Source: Wolbachia endosymbiont of Encarsia formosa
GTDB taxonomy: Bacteria > Pseudomonadota > Alphaproteobacteria > Rickettsiales > Anaplasmataceae
Assembly: GCF_039540065.1 (NCBI RefSeq)
Contig: NZ_CP154278.1
Location: 682,001-746,000, forward strand
DNA: 64,000 nt
Direction: 5' to 3'
A program made the translations under genes and the position numbers. The notes beneath the pieces are model-generated. The model worked only from the letters and a program-made list of their open reading frames with translations. It had not been told where the DNA came from and made no database searches. Below are positions 48,801-58,487 of this stretch, one piece after another. Position 1 is the first letter of the stretch. Every line of letters starts with the position of its first letter.

Positions 48801-49341
48801 CCAAATTTGCGGCTTCAGTTTTATCAATGCTTGACCCTTGAGCATTAAACTTGTGATATGAATGATGTTCAAAGTAATCTTCAATTCCCTCCATTAATAA
48901 TGTAGGTAGAGATTTTCCTCATGTAGCCAAGTAAGTTAAACCATGTGCAAATTCATGCTGAAGGTTATGAACGCCACCTTGCTGATAGACATAAATCTCA
49001 GCAAAAACATCAGCTTCTCCTTTGTAGTAACATTTACCACCCTCATCTCCAAGGTAAGAACCAAAACGTTCGCTTCCGCCAAGATGAGTGTAATCAGCCT
49101 TATCATAAAACACATAAATTTTGAACGTTTGTTCTGAGCTACCAGGCTCCAACTTAAATGCATCTTTAAAATTAGTAGCTGTTTCTCTTATTTCACTTTC
49201 AATTTTAGCAACTTTACTTGCTCTTAAATCGTGAGAATAAACCTCTACTTTAATATTTAAATCTTTAACTTCTATAACATGCTTATCGTTAAAATATTCT
49301 TCTTTAGTTATATTTTTGTTTACTTGTTGATTGATTGTCAT
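45880..49341 (-). pseudogene. large collagenase-like zinc metalloprotease, broken by two in-frame stops
   Basis: A single frame of about 1154 codons, cut by TGA at 48921-48919 and TAA at 47904-47902 without any frameshift. The N-terminal part has the zinc motif HEFAH (in QHEFAHGLTYLAT) preceded by IYVFYDKADYTHLGG and a GG-Y strand, as in M9 collagenases. The third ligand, Glu in LLMEGIEDYF, lies just past the first stop. The middle part is helical, and the last 665 codons are beta-rich repeats of the form DGxxxSxxxxL. AGGGG eight bases before the ATG at 49341 supports that start. The predicted intact product would be a secreted or surface protease; the first stop removes catalysis. Confidence 0.7.
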
Positions 49342-49662
49342 TACTTTAACCCCTAATTTATTAGTCTTTACAATATCAAGCATAAAGTGACTCATCTGAA
49401 AAAAACGTAAATTCTCATATTGGTATAATTTATATCTTAATAAAAAAAGTATAGATAGTTAACTTAATATGCAACATTTAGAATGTGGCTAAAATTCTAT
49501 AGCTAACCTCAAGCAGCCGCTAAGAGCATGTCTGCAAACTATATAGGAAGCAGTGAATAATGTCATTTCAGTAAAAACTGTATGAACATTTTAGCTAATT
49601 TACATAGCGAAAGGTGTTACCCCAGTATCATAACACCGGGGTAACGATAAAGAAGAAAGTAG
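49342..49662. other. intergenic region with one palindrome
   Basis: Apart from the hairpin at 49616-49645 (GTTACCCC...GGGGTAAC) this 320-base stretch shows no gene, tRNA or strong promoter. It lies upstream of the protease gene and downstream of the J-domain gene, both on the minus strand. Confidence 0.5.
49616..49645. repeat. palindromic repeat (GTTACCCC hairpin)
   Basis: GTTACCCC at 49616-49623 and GGGGTAAC at 49638-49645 form a perfect eight-base-pair stem; on the minus strand it lies right after the J-domain gene stop and may end its transcript. Confidence 0.7.
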
Positions 49663-50484
49663 CTATATGCTCTGTCCTGGTATATTTGGTTGTTCAGTAT
49701 CAACATCTTCCAATTTTGTAAAAACAGTTCTTGACAATGCAGCACCAGCTCCACCCCCAATTGCAGTTGCAGCTAAAGTTATAAGGCCAGATTTCAATGA
49801 TTCTTTATGAGTATTAAAGATGATGTAAGAAATCGATGTACATAATCCTGCAATAACTCCTGATAATACAATATTTTTTGTACTAATTGACCTGCATACT
49901 TTTTTTAAATTATCTGCAATTGGCGCTAACTTCTGTCTTGCTTCAGAATTATCTGACATTGTCTCCAGTATTTCTGATGAATAATTTACAGCTGGCATGG
50001 ATAGCAATCCTACAAGTGTTGCTGTAACAATTGTACCTATTTTTGATTCTCCAAGACGAGTTTTTAAGGTTATTGCCGTAGATATTGAAAGTATTACTGA
50101 GGACATAAGAATTATTTGATTTTTATTTTCTTGATGTCTTTTCTCTGACTCTTGTTGTTCCCATGATGAGTGCCCATCATAAGTTTGTTGACTAGGATCA
50201 TCTACATTATCGTACTGGCTTTTTTTTGCTGGATCAGATAATACTTTGAATGCTACTGATATCTTTTTGAACTTTTCCTCGCTCTCTTTAAATTTTTTTT
50301 TCAGTTGAATTAGTTGATCTCTTTCTACTTCTGAAAGGTCCGTCTTTGCTTTTAACATATTGAGATCTGTTTTTTTAGGAAATTTATCTAGATGAAGCTT
50401 AAGTGCTAATTTTCGATATGCTTTTTTTATCTCGTCTTGAGTAGCATTTCTTTCTACTTCTAATACTTTATAATGATCAATCAT
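49663..50484 (-). CDS. J-domain membrane protein with HLD instead of HPD
   Basis: A 273-residue protein. Residues 2-70 are a J-domain ([28 protein letters not shown], then [21 protein letters not shown]). The invariant HPD loop reads His31-Leu32-Asp33 (codon CTA at 50391-50389), a change that abolishes Hsp70 stimulation in studied J-proteins. An insertion rich in Lys and Glu separates helices II and III. The second half has three or four hydrophobic segments ([69 protein letters not shown]), so it is membrane-anchored. GAGG just before the ATG. Function unknown; possibly a secreted or envelope protein that no longer recruits DnaK. Confidence 0.75.
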   Translation of the reverse strand: MIDHYKVLEVERNATQDEIKKAYRKLALKLHLDKFPKKTDLNMLKAKTDLSEVERDQLIQLKKKFKESEEKFKKISVAFKVLSDPAKKSQYDNVDDPSQQTYDGHSSWEQQESEKRHQENKNQIILMSSVILSISTAITLKTRLGESKIGTIVTATLVGLLSMPAVNYSSEILETMSDNSEARQKLAPIADNLKKVCRSISTKNIVLSGVIAGLCTSISYIIFNTHKESLKSGLITLAATAIGGGAGAALSRTVFTKLEDVDTEQPNIPGQSI

Positions 50485-51022
50485 TTATTCCTCTACTATT
50501 TTGAAACATTTTTCATTACATCACCAATACTACATCTTTATGAAAGCACGGTACTGCAATATAAATGTGTAGCAAATATTATAATAAGTATCAAGATTTT
50601 AATAAATTGAGTAAAAATTTGTAAAAAATACTAAACCCTGTAGCGTTACAAGAGACTTGTTTATTTACCTTCTTAAAATTGCAAAAAATACCCACCTTTG
50701 TAAGAGCAAGCCGCATAAATACATGGTTGTAAAAATAGAAGCTTCAAATTGCTGCAACAAAGTCAGGTAAATTAGTTCGTATATAAATATGACAAAAGTA
50801 GGCTAATATAGATATTTTCACGATATACTAAATTTTCCTACCATTTCCAAATAAATTACATTAACTTGGACATTAATGAAAGTGTATATTTATATAAACA
50901 GCTTCTTGTTTATAAAATCAGAAATAACTTAGACGGATTTAAGATAGCACTATTACAGTTTACATTAGATCTTAATGACTCTTTTTTACGTTCAATTGTT
51001 TTACTATCAGGAGGTAACTTAC

Positions 51023-51115
51023 ATGTCGTTGATCACCTTATATCACGCCATTTTTGATGCTTTCAACACTTATGGAAGTTTGTCAAGGAATTTCATCCAG
51101 CAAAAAGCAAATTGA
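51023..51115 (+). CDS. possible 30-residue peptide with strong ribosome site
   Basis: ATG at 51023 is preceded by AGGAGG at 51009-51014 with an eight-base gap, the best ribosome site in this region. The peptide (MSLITLYHAIFDAFNTYGSL...) has no recognised motif. Its stop codon overlaps the -35 box of tRNA-Val. It could be a genuine small protein, or the stub of a decayed gene together with the frame at 50866-51057. Confidence 0.25.
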   Translation: MSLITLYHAIFDAFNTYGSLSRNFIQQKAN

Positions 51116-51141
51116 CTTTCATTTCACTGAAGCACTATACT
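51112..51141 (+). promoter_or_regulatory. tRNA-Val promoter
   Basis: TTGACT at 51112-51117, an 18-nt spacer and TATACT at 51136-51141. The predicted start falls about five bases before the mature tRNA, a usual arrangement. Confidence 0.55.
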
Positions 51142-51152
51142 AAAGCTACGAT

Positions 51153-51225
51153 GGGTAATTAGCTCAGTTGGTAGAGCACTTGCTTGACGTGCAAGGGGTC
51201 GCTGGTTCGAGCCCAGTGTTACCCA
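51153..51225 (+). tRNA. tRNA-Val (GAC)
   Basis: A complete cloverleaf: acceptor GGGTAAT/GTTACCC, D arm GCTC-AGTTGGTA-GAGC, anticodon stem CTTGC/GCAAG around TTGACGT giving anticodon GAC, T arm GCTGG-TTCGAGC-CCAGT, discriminator A. CCA is not encoded. Confidence 0.97.
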
Positions 51226-51252
51226 CGATTTTTGCTCATAAAAAGATTTTAT

Positions 51253-52149
51253 ATGACAGCAGTGCACAATGGCAAACACTCAATAGCAGAGTCCAAGCGC
51301 TTAATTTATTCCATAATAATAGTTGCAATAACAATGGTTATGGAGATAGCAGGTGGAATAATTTCACACTCGCTTGCTCTATTATCAGATGCAGGGCATA
51401 TGCTTACTGATCTTTTTGCCTTAGTTTTAAGCTGGATAGCGCACAAATTTTCAGCTAAGAAATCTGATTCACAGAGATCATATGGGTATCATAGGTTACA
51501 GATAATAGCAGCATTTGTTAATGGTTTAACTCTATTTTTCATTGCAGCGGTCATTATAATTGAATCAATAAAGAGATTCATTTGTCCAGTCAATGTGGAA
51601 TGGAAAATAATGCTAATAATTGCCACACTTGGCCTAATCTCTAACATTATAGTCTTTTTTATATTACATAGTAAATGCGAAAGTAATATAAACATAAAAA
51701 GTGCTGTATTGCATGTTATCGGAGATATTTTAGGTTCTGTAGCTGCTATACTTGCATCCATAATTATCATGTTTACCGGATGGCAAATAGTGGACCCTAT
51801 TTTGTCAGTATTTGTCAGTGTAATAATCTTAAACAGTGGATATAAAATTCTCAAGAATTCTTGCCATATACTCCTTGAAGGTACACCTGAGAGTGTATCT
51901 GCTGAGGAGATAAAAAGTGAGATTGTATCTAAGTTACCTGAAGTGATAGATGTGCATCATATACATGCATGGTCACTATCTGATAATTATTTTATACTTA
52001 CTATGCATGCCAAGATAAAGCAAAATGGGCAACATACTAATATTATGTATGAGATAAAAAAAATACTATTAAATAGATTTGAAATTGCACACTCTACAGT
52101 TGAAATTGAATACGATGAGTGCGTAGACAGTAAGATACTTAAGCATTGA
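51253..52149 (+). CDS. cation diffusion facilitator family metal exporter
   Basis: A 298-residue inner-membrane CDF transporter, most likely exporting zinc (CzcD/ZitB-like) or another divalent metal in exchange for protons. Six membrane spans are visible. The metal site is HSLALLSDAGHMLTDLFAL in helix II, and a matching HVIGDILGSVAA lies in helix V. The cytoplasmic C-terminal domain has VIDVHHIHAWSLSDNYFILTMHAKI. I chose the ATG at 51253 because the longer frame runs back into tRNA-Val. Confidence 0.9.
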   Translation: MTAVHNGKHSIAESKRLIYSIIIVAITMVMEIAGGIISHSLALLSDAGHMLTDLFALVLSWIAHKFSAKKSDSQRSYGYHRLQIIAAFVNGLTLFFIAAVIIIESIKRFICPVNVEWKIMLIIATLGLISNIIVFFILHSKCESNINIKSAVLHVIGDILGSVAAILASIIIMFTGWQIVDPILSVFVSVIILNSGYKILKNSCHILLEGTPESVSAEEIKSEIVSKLPEVIDVHHIHAWSLSDNYFILTMHAKIKQNGQHTNIMYEIKKILLNRFEIAHSTVEIEYDECVDSKILKH

Positions 52150-52202
52150 CATTTATAGGCTATTTGTTATTACTAAAATATAATAATATTAGAGGGTAGG
52201 CT

Positions 52203-54083
52203 ATGATAGGTATTTCCCAAATACAACTTCCTGCAAAAGACTCTTACAAGTTAAAGACAGCAGGTTACTTTGCAGCTTTTGTTTCTTTAAGCATTTTAGT
52301 TAATCCGGCCAATGTCTTTTTATCTTTCGCCACAGTATTTTTTAGATCTGAAATAAAAACTTTTTATGTTCATAAGGATATAAAATATGCAAAACAGGAA
52401 AAAATAAGTAAAAAAGAATATTGGGAAATATTTTTTAAGAATAATAAAATTAAGACAGCATCTTTCCTTTTATTTTTTGCTTCCGTAACATACCTAACCT
52501 TTACGACTACTTTCCTGCTCATTTCGTTACTTGCAACAATACCACTTGCAATGGTTTTAATTCTATTACAAAGTGAATTAAGGCCAAGGGATTTTAATCC
52601 ATTTACGCTACTCAAAGCTGCTATAAATTTCTTTTTAGAAGGCATAAAAGAAAATACTCGAAGTATGGTAAATAGATTTGATTATACTTATGAGCATTTA
52701 CTGCCCCATCAATTGAATGATGATATTAATAATAATATTGATAAGCTATTGTATAAGTATGGTGGGGTACCAGAAGACGCTATTAATAATGAAGAACTTA
52801 GAGAATTTATTGAATATATAAATTATTTATATATTCTTGATGGCCAACCATTTAGTAATGAGAATAAGGGAAAATTAGTAATGTTTTTGCAAGATTTTTG
52901 CAAAGGTAATGAGAAACATAGATCTGGTTTCACTGGTGGACAAATTCTTCTGTTAGTTCTTAGAGCCTGCAATGATGGAGATGGAGAAGCTGTAAAAAAT
53001 AAAAAAGACGCGTTGATTGCAAATTTACTAGATAGCCAAACTTTCTCTAGAAAAGAACGAATTCCTAACACATGTTTTACTGGTGTTATCTACAGAATGT
53101 TAAGTACATTAGAGGGTATTCATTCCGATCCAGAGATTAAATTTACACCACCTAGACAAATTCTCCTTACAGAAGCAGAAAATGAAGCACGTAAGTTTAT
53201 GTTAGACAGGCTAAAAAATAAGAAGAACAGTAAAGAAATTCTTAGGGCTTGGCATAACGCCCAAAATAATTATTAAGATGATAAAAGTCAAAAAATAGTT
53301 GATGATTTTATTGCAGAAGTAAGTATTTCCTTAATGAGAAATTTACTGAGTTTTACTTCTCAATATAGTGAACAAATTGTGCTGACGTTAATGAAAAATA
53401 TTAACTCTGTAAAGTTAAATAAATTAGAGCACTTTGCGCTGTATCAGCACATAACAAGTAAACTACAGGGGGATGGTTTAGACGATCAACTCGAAAACAT
53501 CAAAGGAAAAGTCTTTTTGGAGCTTTTAAACCAAAATTTACTTAGAACAGATTTTTTTCTCAAGGACTCATCTTTAACTGAAGCTAAGAGAATAGCTAGC
53601 AAAATAATAAAAGAAGAAGTAAAAGAATTAAAATTGAAAGCCAAGAAGACTATTAAGGTTCAAGTGGCCAGAATGTTAGATAGTTTAAGAACGTTACCAC
53701 GAGAGAAAAGGTGTTATAGGGTATACACGGAACTGAGTAAAAATAGCAGAGACGATAAAGAAGAAATAAAGAAAATTCTGCAAGAAAAACTAGCAACAAC
53801 AGAAGCAGTGATAAATAACATGTTAAAAAAAGAAGCTTCACACAGGCTAGAGATAGAGATTGAAGATATTTATAATCAAAATAAGCGAAATGTAACCACA
53901 CTTTATGAAAAAATACAAGAAGTGAAGCAAAGATTCATTGAAGATGAATTTTTAATACCTCAAGAAGTAGAGAGTATAACAAGAGTAAAAATTACAATCT
54001 TAAATAAAGAAGATAAAATAATACCATCAAGCAGTTTATCTAGTAGTTTAAGTGTCAGTGATTTTACATCTCATCGCTTATAA
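52203..54083 (+). pseudogene. Wolbachia-type membrane/effector-like protein cut by one in-frame TAA
   Basis: A frame of 626 codons interrupted only by TAA at 53274-53276 (NAQNNY-stop-DDKSQKIVDDF). Two or three N-terminal membrane segments precede a helical domain that includes GGQILLLVLRACNDGDGEAVKNKKDALIA in pieces and CFTGVIYRMLSTLEGIH. This domain is shared with the intact gene at 60321. The part after the stop is a long, lysine- and glutamate-rich coiled coil. AGGG/GTAGG precedes the ATG. The 357-residue first piece could still be made and keeps the shared domain, so loss of function is not certain. Its end overlaps plsY tail to tail by six bases. Confidence 0.6.
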
Positions 54084-54653
54084 AAACTTATGCTCTCTGC
54101 CTTGCAGAAGATTTGCAATGTTTCTATAGTGCTTTAAGAAAATTAATATTGCTACAGTGAGTAGTATAAGGAATAACTCCTTTTGAAAAAAGAAAGATGC
54201 TATAACAGCTGCTGCAGTAGCAGCCAAGGAAGCAAGAGAGGAGTACCGAAAGATAAAAAATACTATTAGCCAGAAAAATACAAATGCTAATGCTATCGAA
54301 ATGTTAAGTGCTATCAAAACTCCCAAAGTTGTTGCAACCCCCTTTCCTCCATTGAAGCTTAGCCAAATAGGAAACATATGCCCTAGAACTGCTAAAATTG
54401 CAGATACATATATATAAAAATCGTTATTATCACAAAATTGTTGTGCTGTATAAACCGCGACAAATCCTTTCAAAGAGTCTAAAAATAATGCGAGGACAGC
54501 AAGTCTCTTATTTCCTGTTCTTGCAACATTTGTAGCACCAATGTTTCCTGAACCTACTTCTCTTAAATTTATACCATTTATTTTTGCAATAATTAAGCTA
54601 AACGGTATTGAACCTAGTATGTAGGATAATATAAGAATTATATATTTCTCCAT
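54078..54653 (-). CDS. plsY: glycerol-3-phosphate acyltransferase PlsY
   Basis: A 191-residue membrane enzyme that transfers an acyl group from acyl-phosphate to glycerol-3-phosphate, the first step of phospholipid synthesis. Motifs: GSIPFSLIIAK, GSGNIGATNVARTGNK and FNGGKGVATTLG, which bind phosphate and catalyse transfer. Five or so membrane spans; normal length. With pssA and psd nearby this region supplies much of the phosphatidylethanolamine pathway. Confidence 0.94.
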   Translation of the reverse strand: MEKYIILILSYILGSIPFSLIIAKINGINLREVGSGNIGATNVARTGNKRLAVLALFLDSLKGFVAVYTAQQFCDNNDFYIYVSAILAVLGHMFPIWLSFNGGKGVATTLGVLIALNISIALAFVFFWLIVFFIFRYSSLASLAATAAAVIASFFFQKELFLILLTVAILIFLKHYRNIANLLQGREHKFL

Positions 54654-54673
54654 TATTCTAGCATCCTCTCTCT

Positions 54674-54818
54674 TGTCATCCCAGTGCGTGACACTGGGAT
54701 CCAGCGAACTTTATTCGCAAACGAATCTAGTAGATAAATATAAAATTTTACATTAAAATATAACACTATGGTGGAACTATATGCAAAATAGATCCCAGTG
54801 TCACGCACTGGGATGACA
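54674..54818. mobile_element. gene-less element with paired inverted palindromic repeats
   Basis: Left end 54674-54702 and right end 54790-54818 are reverse complements at 28 of 29 bases and differ from the ends of the GIY-YIG cassette at one or two positions. The 87-base interior codes for nothing but shares the string CTAGTAGAT-AATAT-AAAA with the sequence around the start of the GIY-YIG gene. It looks like an internally deleted, non-autonomous relative. Confidence 0.45.
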
Positions 54819-54890
54819 AAAGGGAATTTTGCTATGAAAAGAAGATGGCACTGGAATGACATCTGTTGTTGTACCTTCATATGCCAGAAT

Positions 54891-56357
54891 TTAATTAATT
54901 TTATTATTCCTTAGCCTTTTTAGATAACATTGGACTTCATTGTTAATCTGATTGCTAAACAGTATAAGTGCTGTCATATTGATGAGTGCTAAACAAGAGA
55001 ATAAAGCCCCACCAATATTAGCAATAGCCATTATATCTTTAGACAAACCTGACAAAAATGAAACTACTACCACCGCTATACGATATATTACTACACTTTT
55101 TACACCAAACAAATACAGCCATCCCATTTCACAACAATATACAAATGAAATTACTGAGGAAAACGCAAACAAAGGCGCAGCGATGGTTAAAAGTATAGGA
55201 AACCAAGAAGAAACTGTTTCAAATGCTTTTTGGGTGATCAATATTCCCTCGCCAATGCCGGTATGGTATGCACCTGTTATTACTATTGTTATTCCTGTCA
55301 AGCAACAAATTAACATTGTATCAAAGCATGGTTCTATCATCGCAACCAGCCCAGTTCTAACTGGCTCCTCATCTTTAGCTACCGCATGAGTGATTGCAGC
55401 AGAACCAACACCTGCTTCACTGGCAAAAATTGCCCTTTGAATCCCAGCAACAAATGCTCCTACCGTTCCTCCACCAACGGCATTGAAGTCTATCATACTG
55501 GAAAACAATATTTTTAATGTATTGCCAAAATTGTGAATATTGAATGCAATGATTGTGATACAACTCAAAATATATATTAGTGACATGATAGGCACTAGTG
55601 CAGAAGATACTCTAGCTATTCTTCTAATTCCACCGATAATTACCAGAGCAAGTAACGTAGAAATTATGGAAGAGAGAAACCAAGGATGACCATCTATCCA
55701 ATTTGAATAACCAGATAATATTGAAACCATTTGGTTAGTTTGAAATGCTACACTTCCACCAAGACCTGACAATACAAAAAACACTGCATATATTGCAGCT
55801 ATTACAATACCAAGCTTCTTAAATCCAAATTCCTCTAGTCCATTTCTTATATATTGAAAGGGACCACTGAATAACTGCTCCTGGCCTTCTGTTCTGTGTC
55901 TGAATGCTAAAGTTACTTCAGCAAACTTTGCAGACATACCAAAAAAGCCTGTGATCATCATCCAAGGTACCGCTCCTGGCCCTCCGATTGAAATTGCAAT
56001 TGCAACACCAGCAACAGTTCCAAGACCTACTGTGCTTGATAGCGCGGTTACAAATGCCTGAAAATGCGTAATGTGACCATCATGATGATCTGTGTCATAT
56101 TTTCCACATAAAATAGCGAACGCATGCTTAAACATCCTTATGTTGAGAAATCTAAAACGTAGTGTTAGAAATATATAACCAAAGGCCAATAAAAGAATTA
56201 TAAATGGTACGTGAAAGATCTTGAAAAACAACACTTCATTCATGAAGTTGCTTACTCCATTTAATGCAGTGTCATAACTTTTATGAAAAACTGAAGCAGC
56301 GTATACATCATTAAATGGTAGGCAAAATAACACTATATAAAGCATTCTATAAATCAT
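54891..56357 (-). CDS. sodium:alanine/glycine symporter family protein (AGCS), copy 1
   Basis: A 488-residue multi-pass transporter for small neutral amino acids driven by sodium. It shows the AGCS signature stretches TALSSTVGLGTVAGVAIAIS, GGPGAVPWMMITGFFGMSAKFAEV, LGGSVAFQTNQM, GGGTVGAFVAGIQRAIFASEAGVGSAAIT. An N-terminal signal-like helix precedes the core. I chose ATG at 56357, two bases after the stop of copy 2; the frame further upstream lies inside that gene. Two tandem copies suggest amino-acid import is important. Confidence 0.9.
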   Translation of the reverse strand: MIYRMLYIVLFCLPFNDVYAASVFHKSYDTALNGVSNFMNEVLFFKIFHVPFIILLLAFGYIFLTLRFRFLNIRMFKHAFAILCGKYDTDHHDGHITHFQAFVTALSSTVGLGTVAGVAIAISIGGPGAVPWMMITGFFGMSAKFAEVTLAFRHRTEGQEQLFSGPFQYIRNGLEEFGFKKLGIVIAAIYAVFFVLSGLGGSVAFQTNQMVSILSGYSNWIDGHPWFLSSIISTLLALVIIGGIRRIARVSSALVPIMSLIYILSCITIIAFNIHNFGNTLKILFSSMIDFNAVGGGTVGAFVAGIQRAIFASEAGVGSAAITHAVAKDEEPVRTGLVAMIEPCFDTMLICCLTGITIVITGAYHTGIGEGILITQKAFETVSSWFPILLTIAAPLFAFSSVISFVYCCEMGWLYLFGVKSVVIYRIAVVVVSFLSGLSKDIMAIANIGGALFSCLALINMTALILFSNQINNEVQCYLKRLRNNKIN

Positions 56358-56359
56358 GT

Positions 56360-57703
56360 TTAATACCTTTTGTAATAAGAATCTATTGTATTTAAGACTT
56401 CCCTTCTCAGTAGATATATCGCAACAGCATTTGGAATCATAAGGCACATAAACAGGCTATCACCTAAATAAGATATAAATTCTATATTTTTTGATATACA
56501 GCTTATATACACTGAACCCACTATAAAAAACTGAAACAATATCAGTACTTTTTTGTTACCAAATAAGTACACTAGGGCAACTTCACAGTAGTAATAGTAA
56601 GCTATTATTGTGGAAAATGCAAAGGAAAACATTATCAGCGGAAGAGCTAGCTTGCTAAATAAAGGTAAGGCTGTTGAAAATGCTGAGATAACTAACGTAA
56701 TATCACCTACGGTATTAGTGATATGCATATCGGTGATAATTATCACAATACCAGTCAAAAATGAGACTAATATTGTGTCTACAAATGGTGCAATCATTGC
56801 AACACTTCCAACTTTAACTGGGTCTTTCTCTTTTACAATAGAATGTGCTATAGCTGCTGTTCCAGTACCTGCTTCATTAGCAAACACTGACCTTCTTACC
56901 CCTGCTATTAATCCACTCAATACTCCACCTCCTATAGCTGATTTGTTAAAGATATCTTGAAATATTATAGATAGAGCATTCAGTAGATTATTTCCGTTTA
57001 CACAGATTAAATATATACACATGCCTATATATAACATTATCATGATCGGCCCTAAACCTGTTGCAACTAAAGCAATTCGCTTTATTCCTCCCAGTATTAC
57101 AATTAATACAAATAGCGAGATAATAACAGATGTGTTGTATTCAAATAAGTTACTTGACAACGCTGCAATTTGATTTGCCTGAAATGGTATGCCGCCTAGA
57201 ATCATTGCAACAAGCAGCATAACTGCGTAGATAAATGCAAGGAATTTGCCAGTCTTCATAAATTCAATCTTTGCAAGTCCATGTTCCATATAATAAAAAG
57301 CCCCACCAGTTGTGTTTTCAGAGCGATGAGTAAATGCAAGCACTACTTCAGCAAATTTTATTGACATGCCAAGTACTCCGGTAATTATCATCCAAAAAAC
57401 TGCACTTGGCCCCCCTATTGTAATAGCTATTGCAACTCCTGATATTGTTCCAAGACCAACTGTTCCTGAAATTACCGTTGCAAATGCCTGAATGTGGGTG
57501 ATTATGCCGTTATTATTATGGCTCTCTAGGTTGAATAGTGTTTGTATCCCATATTTGAACAACCTAAAGTTAATAAATTTGAATCGAATCGTACAAAAAA
57601 CCCCAGTTGCAATTACCCAAATAATTATAAATGGTATGTTGAATATCTTTATATATAAAAAAGAGTTTAATAGATCAGTTGCTTTTACAATCATGCTGCT
57701 CAC
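56360..57703 (-). CDS. sodium:alanine/glycine symporter family protein (AGCS), copy 2
   Basis: A 447-residue paralogue of the next gene, with VISGTVGLGTISGVAIAITIGGP, the family segment TGGAFYYMEHGL that copy 1 has altered to a longer SGPFQYIRNGL version, GGIPFQANQIA and GGGVLSGLIAGVRRSVFANEAGTG. About ten spans. It is transcribed ahead of copy 1 with a two-base gap. The pair has diverged clearly, so different substrates are possible. Confidence 0.9.
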   Translation of the reverse strand: MSSMIVKATDLLNSFLYIKIFNIPFIIIWVIATGVFCTIRFKFINFRLFKYGIQTLFNLESHNNNGIITHIQAFATVISGTVGLGTISGVAIAITIGGPSAVFWMIITGVLGMSIKFAEVVLAFTHRSENTTGGAFYYMEHGLAKIEFMKTGKFLAFIYAVMLLVAMILGGIPFQANQIAALSSNLFEYNTSVIISLFVLIVILGGIKRIALVATGLGPIMIMLYIGMCIYLICVNGNNLLNALSIIFQDIFNKSAIGGGVLSGLIAGVRRSVFANEAGTGTAAIAHSIVKEKDPVKVGSVAMIAPFVDTILVSFLTGIVIIITDMHITNTVGDITLVISAFSTALPLFSKLALPLIMFSFAFSTIIAYYYYCEVALVYLFGNKKVLILFQFFIVGSVYISCISKNIEFISYLGDSLFMCLMIPNAVAIYLLRREVLNTIDSYYKRY

Positions 57704-57716
57704 TACTTTTATATAG

Positions 57717-58487
57717 CTAATGAGTTTTATATGTGTAGTATATATAAAGTCCAGTGCTTATTGGAATAGTAAGTATATACAATGCGCCTAAAATTGGTAG
57801 TGTTATCCAGGGCTTGCTTATAAACAGTATGATCAATATTCCAAAAAACGACACAAATATATAGGATAGGCTTCTAGGAACATAAATGTACTTTGCAGAG
57901 AAAGTTGGAATATGACTTATCGAAAAAAATGAAATGGCCAAAAAGTAACAAGCTGTATTCTTTACGTTAAAAAATTGCTCTATAAGAAGTAAGTATTCAC
58001 TCTCATGAGATTGAAAGGTAATAATTATTGGTAACAGAGCAAGTAAAGCGCATACAGGAGCTGGAACGCCGGAAAAGAAAAATTTTTTCCAGTATAATTG
58101 CTCTAAATGTAGCGAAACATTGAATCTTGCAAGTCTTATTGATATGCAGATTACATATATCATTACTAAAATCCATCCTACAACTTTAATTTCCTTTAAT
58201 TTCCAAAAATATAAAAGAAAAGCAGGTGCTGAACCAAAATTTAGAAAATCTGCAAAAGAATCAAGCTGTGCTCCAAAATCGCTAGTTGATTTTAGAATTC
58301 TTGCTATTCTGCCATCCATTCCATCTATTATTGCTGCAATGATAATAAAAATTGCTGAAAATTCCCATTGTTCATTAAATGTGAATTTAAGTGAAGTAAG
58401 GCCAGCACATAAACCCAGTAAAGTTATAAAATTTGGAAATAACTTGGTAATAGGTAATGATTTACCGTTACTTTCATCGTTATTCAT
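57717..58487 (-). CDS. pssA: CDP-diacylglycerol-serine O-phosphatidyltransferase
   Basis: A 256-residue integral membrane enzyme that makes phosphatidylserine from CDP-diacylglycerol and serine. The CDP-alcohol phosphotransferase motif is [26 protein letters not shown] in two pieces (DG..AR........G...D...D), holding the metal-binding aspartates. About eight hydrophobic segments. The start overlaps the psd stop by four bases, so the two steps to phosphatidylethanolamine are translationally linked. Confidence 0.94.
   Translation of the reverse strand: MNNDESNGKSLPITKLFPNFITLLGLCAGLTSLKFTFNEQWEFSAIFIIIAAIIDGMDGRIARILKSTSDFGAQLDSFADFLNFGSAPAFLLYFWKLKEIKVVGWILVMIYVICISIRLARFNVSLHLEQLYWKKFFFSGVPAPVCALLALLPIIITFQSHESEYLLLIEQFFNVKNTACYFLAISFFSISHIPTFSAKYIYVPRSLSYIFVSFFGILIILFISKPWITLPILGALYILTIPISTGLYIYYTYKTH

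Larger units (their letters stand above)
50485..51152. other. 668-base region before tRNA-Val
   Basis: Mostly noncoding and AT-rich. It holds a doubtful 63-codon frame from 50866 (TTG start), a 30-codon frame at 51023 with a strong ribosome site, and the tRNA-Val promoter. No repeat copy or known RNA was recognised between 50485 and 50865. Confidence 0.45.

Noticed and set aside
50866-51057. 63-codon open frame starting with TTG
   Set aside because: No ribosome site, no recognised motif and ordinary AT-rich composition; it may be part of a decayed gene but cannot be supported.
51168-51410. Open frame overlapping tRNA-Val
   Set aside because: It begins inside the tRNA and runs in a different frame across the start of the CDF transporter gene.
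10909-54083. Stop-codon reassignment as the cause of the in-frame stops
   Set aside because: Both TAA and TGA are involved, and all three stop codons end the intact neighbouring genes at the expected places.
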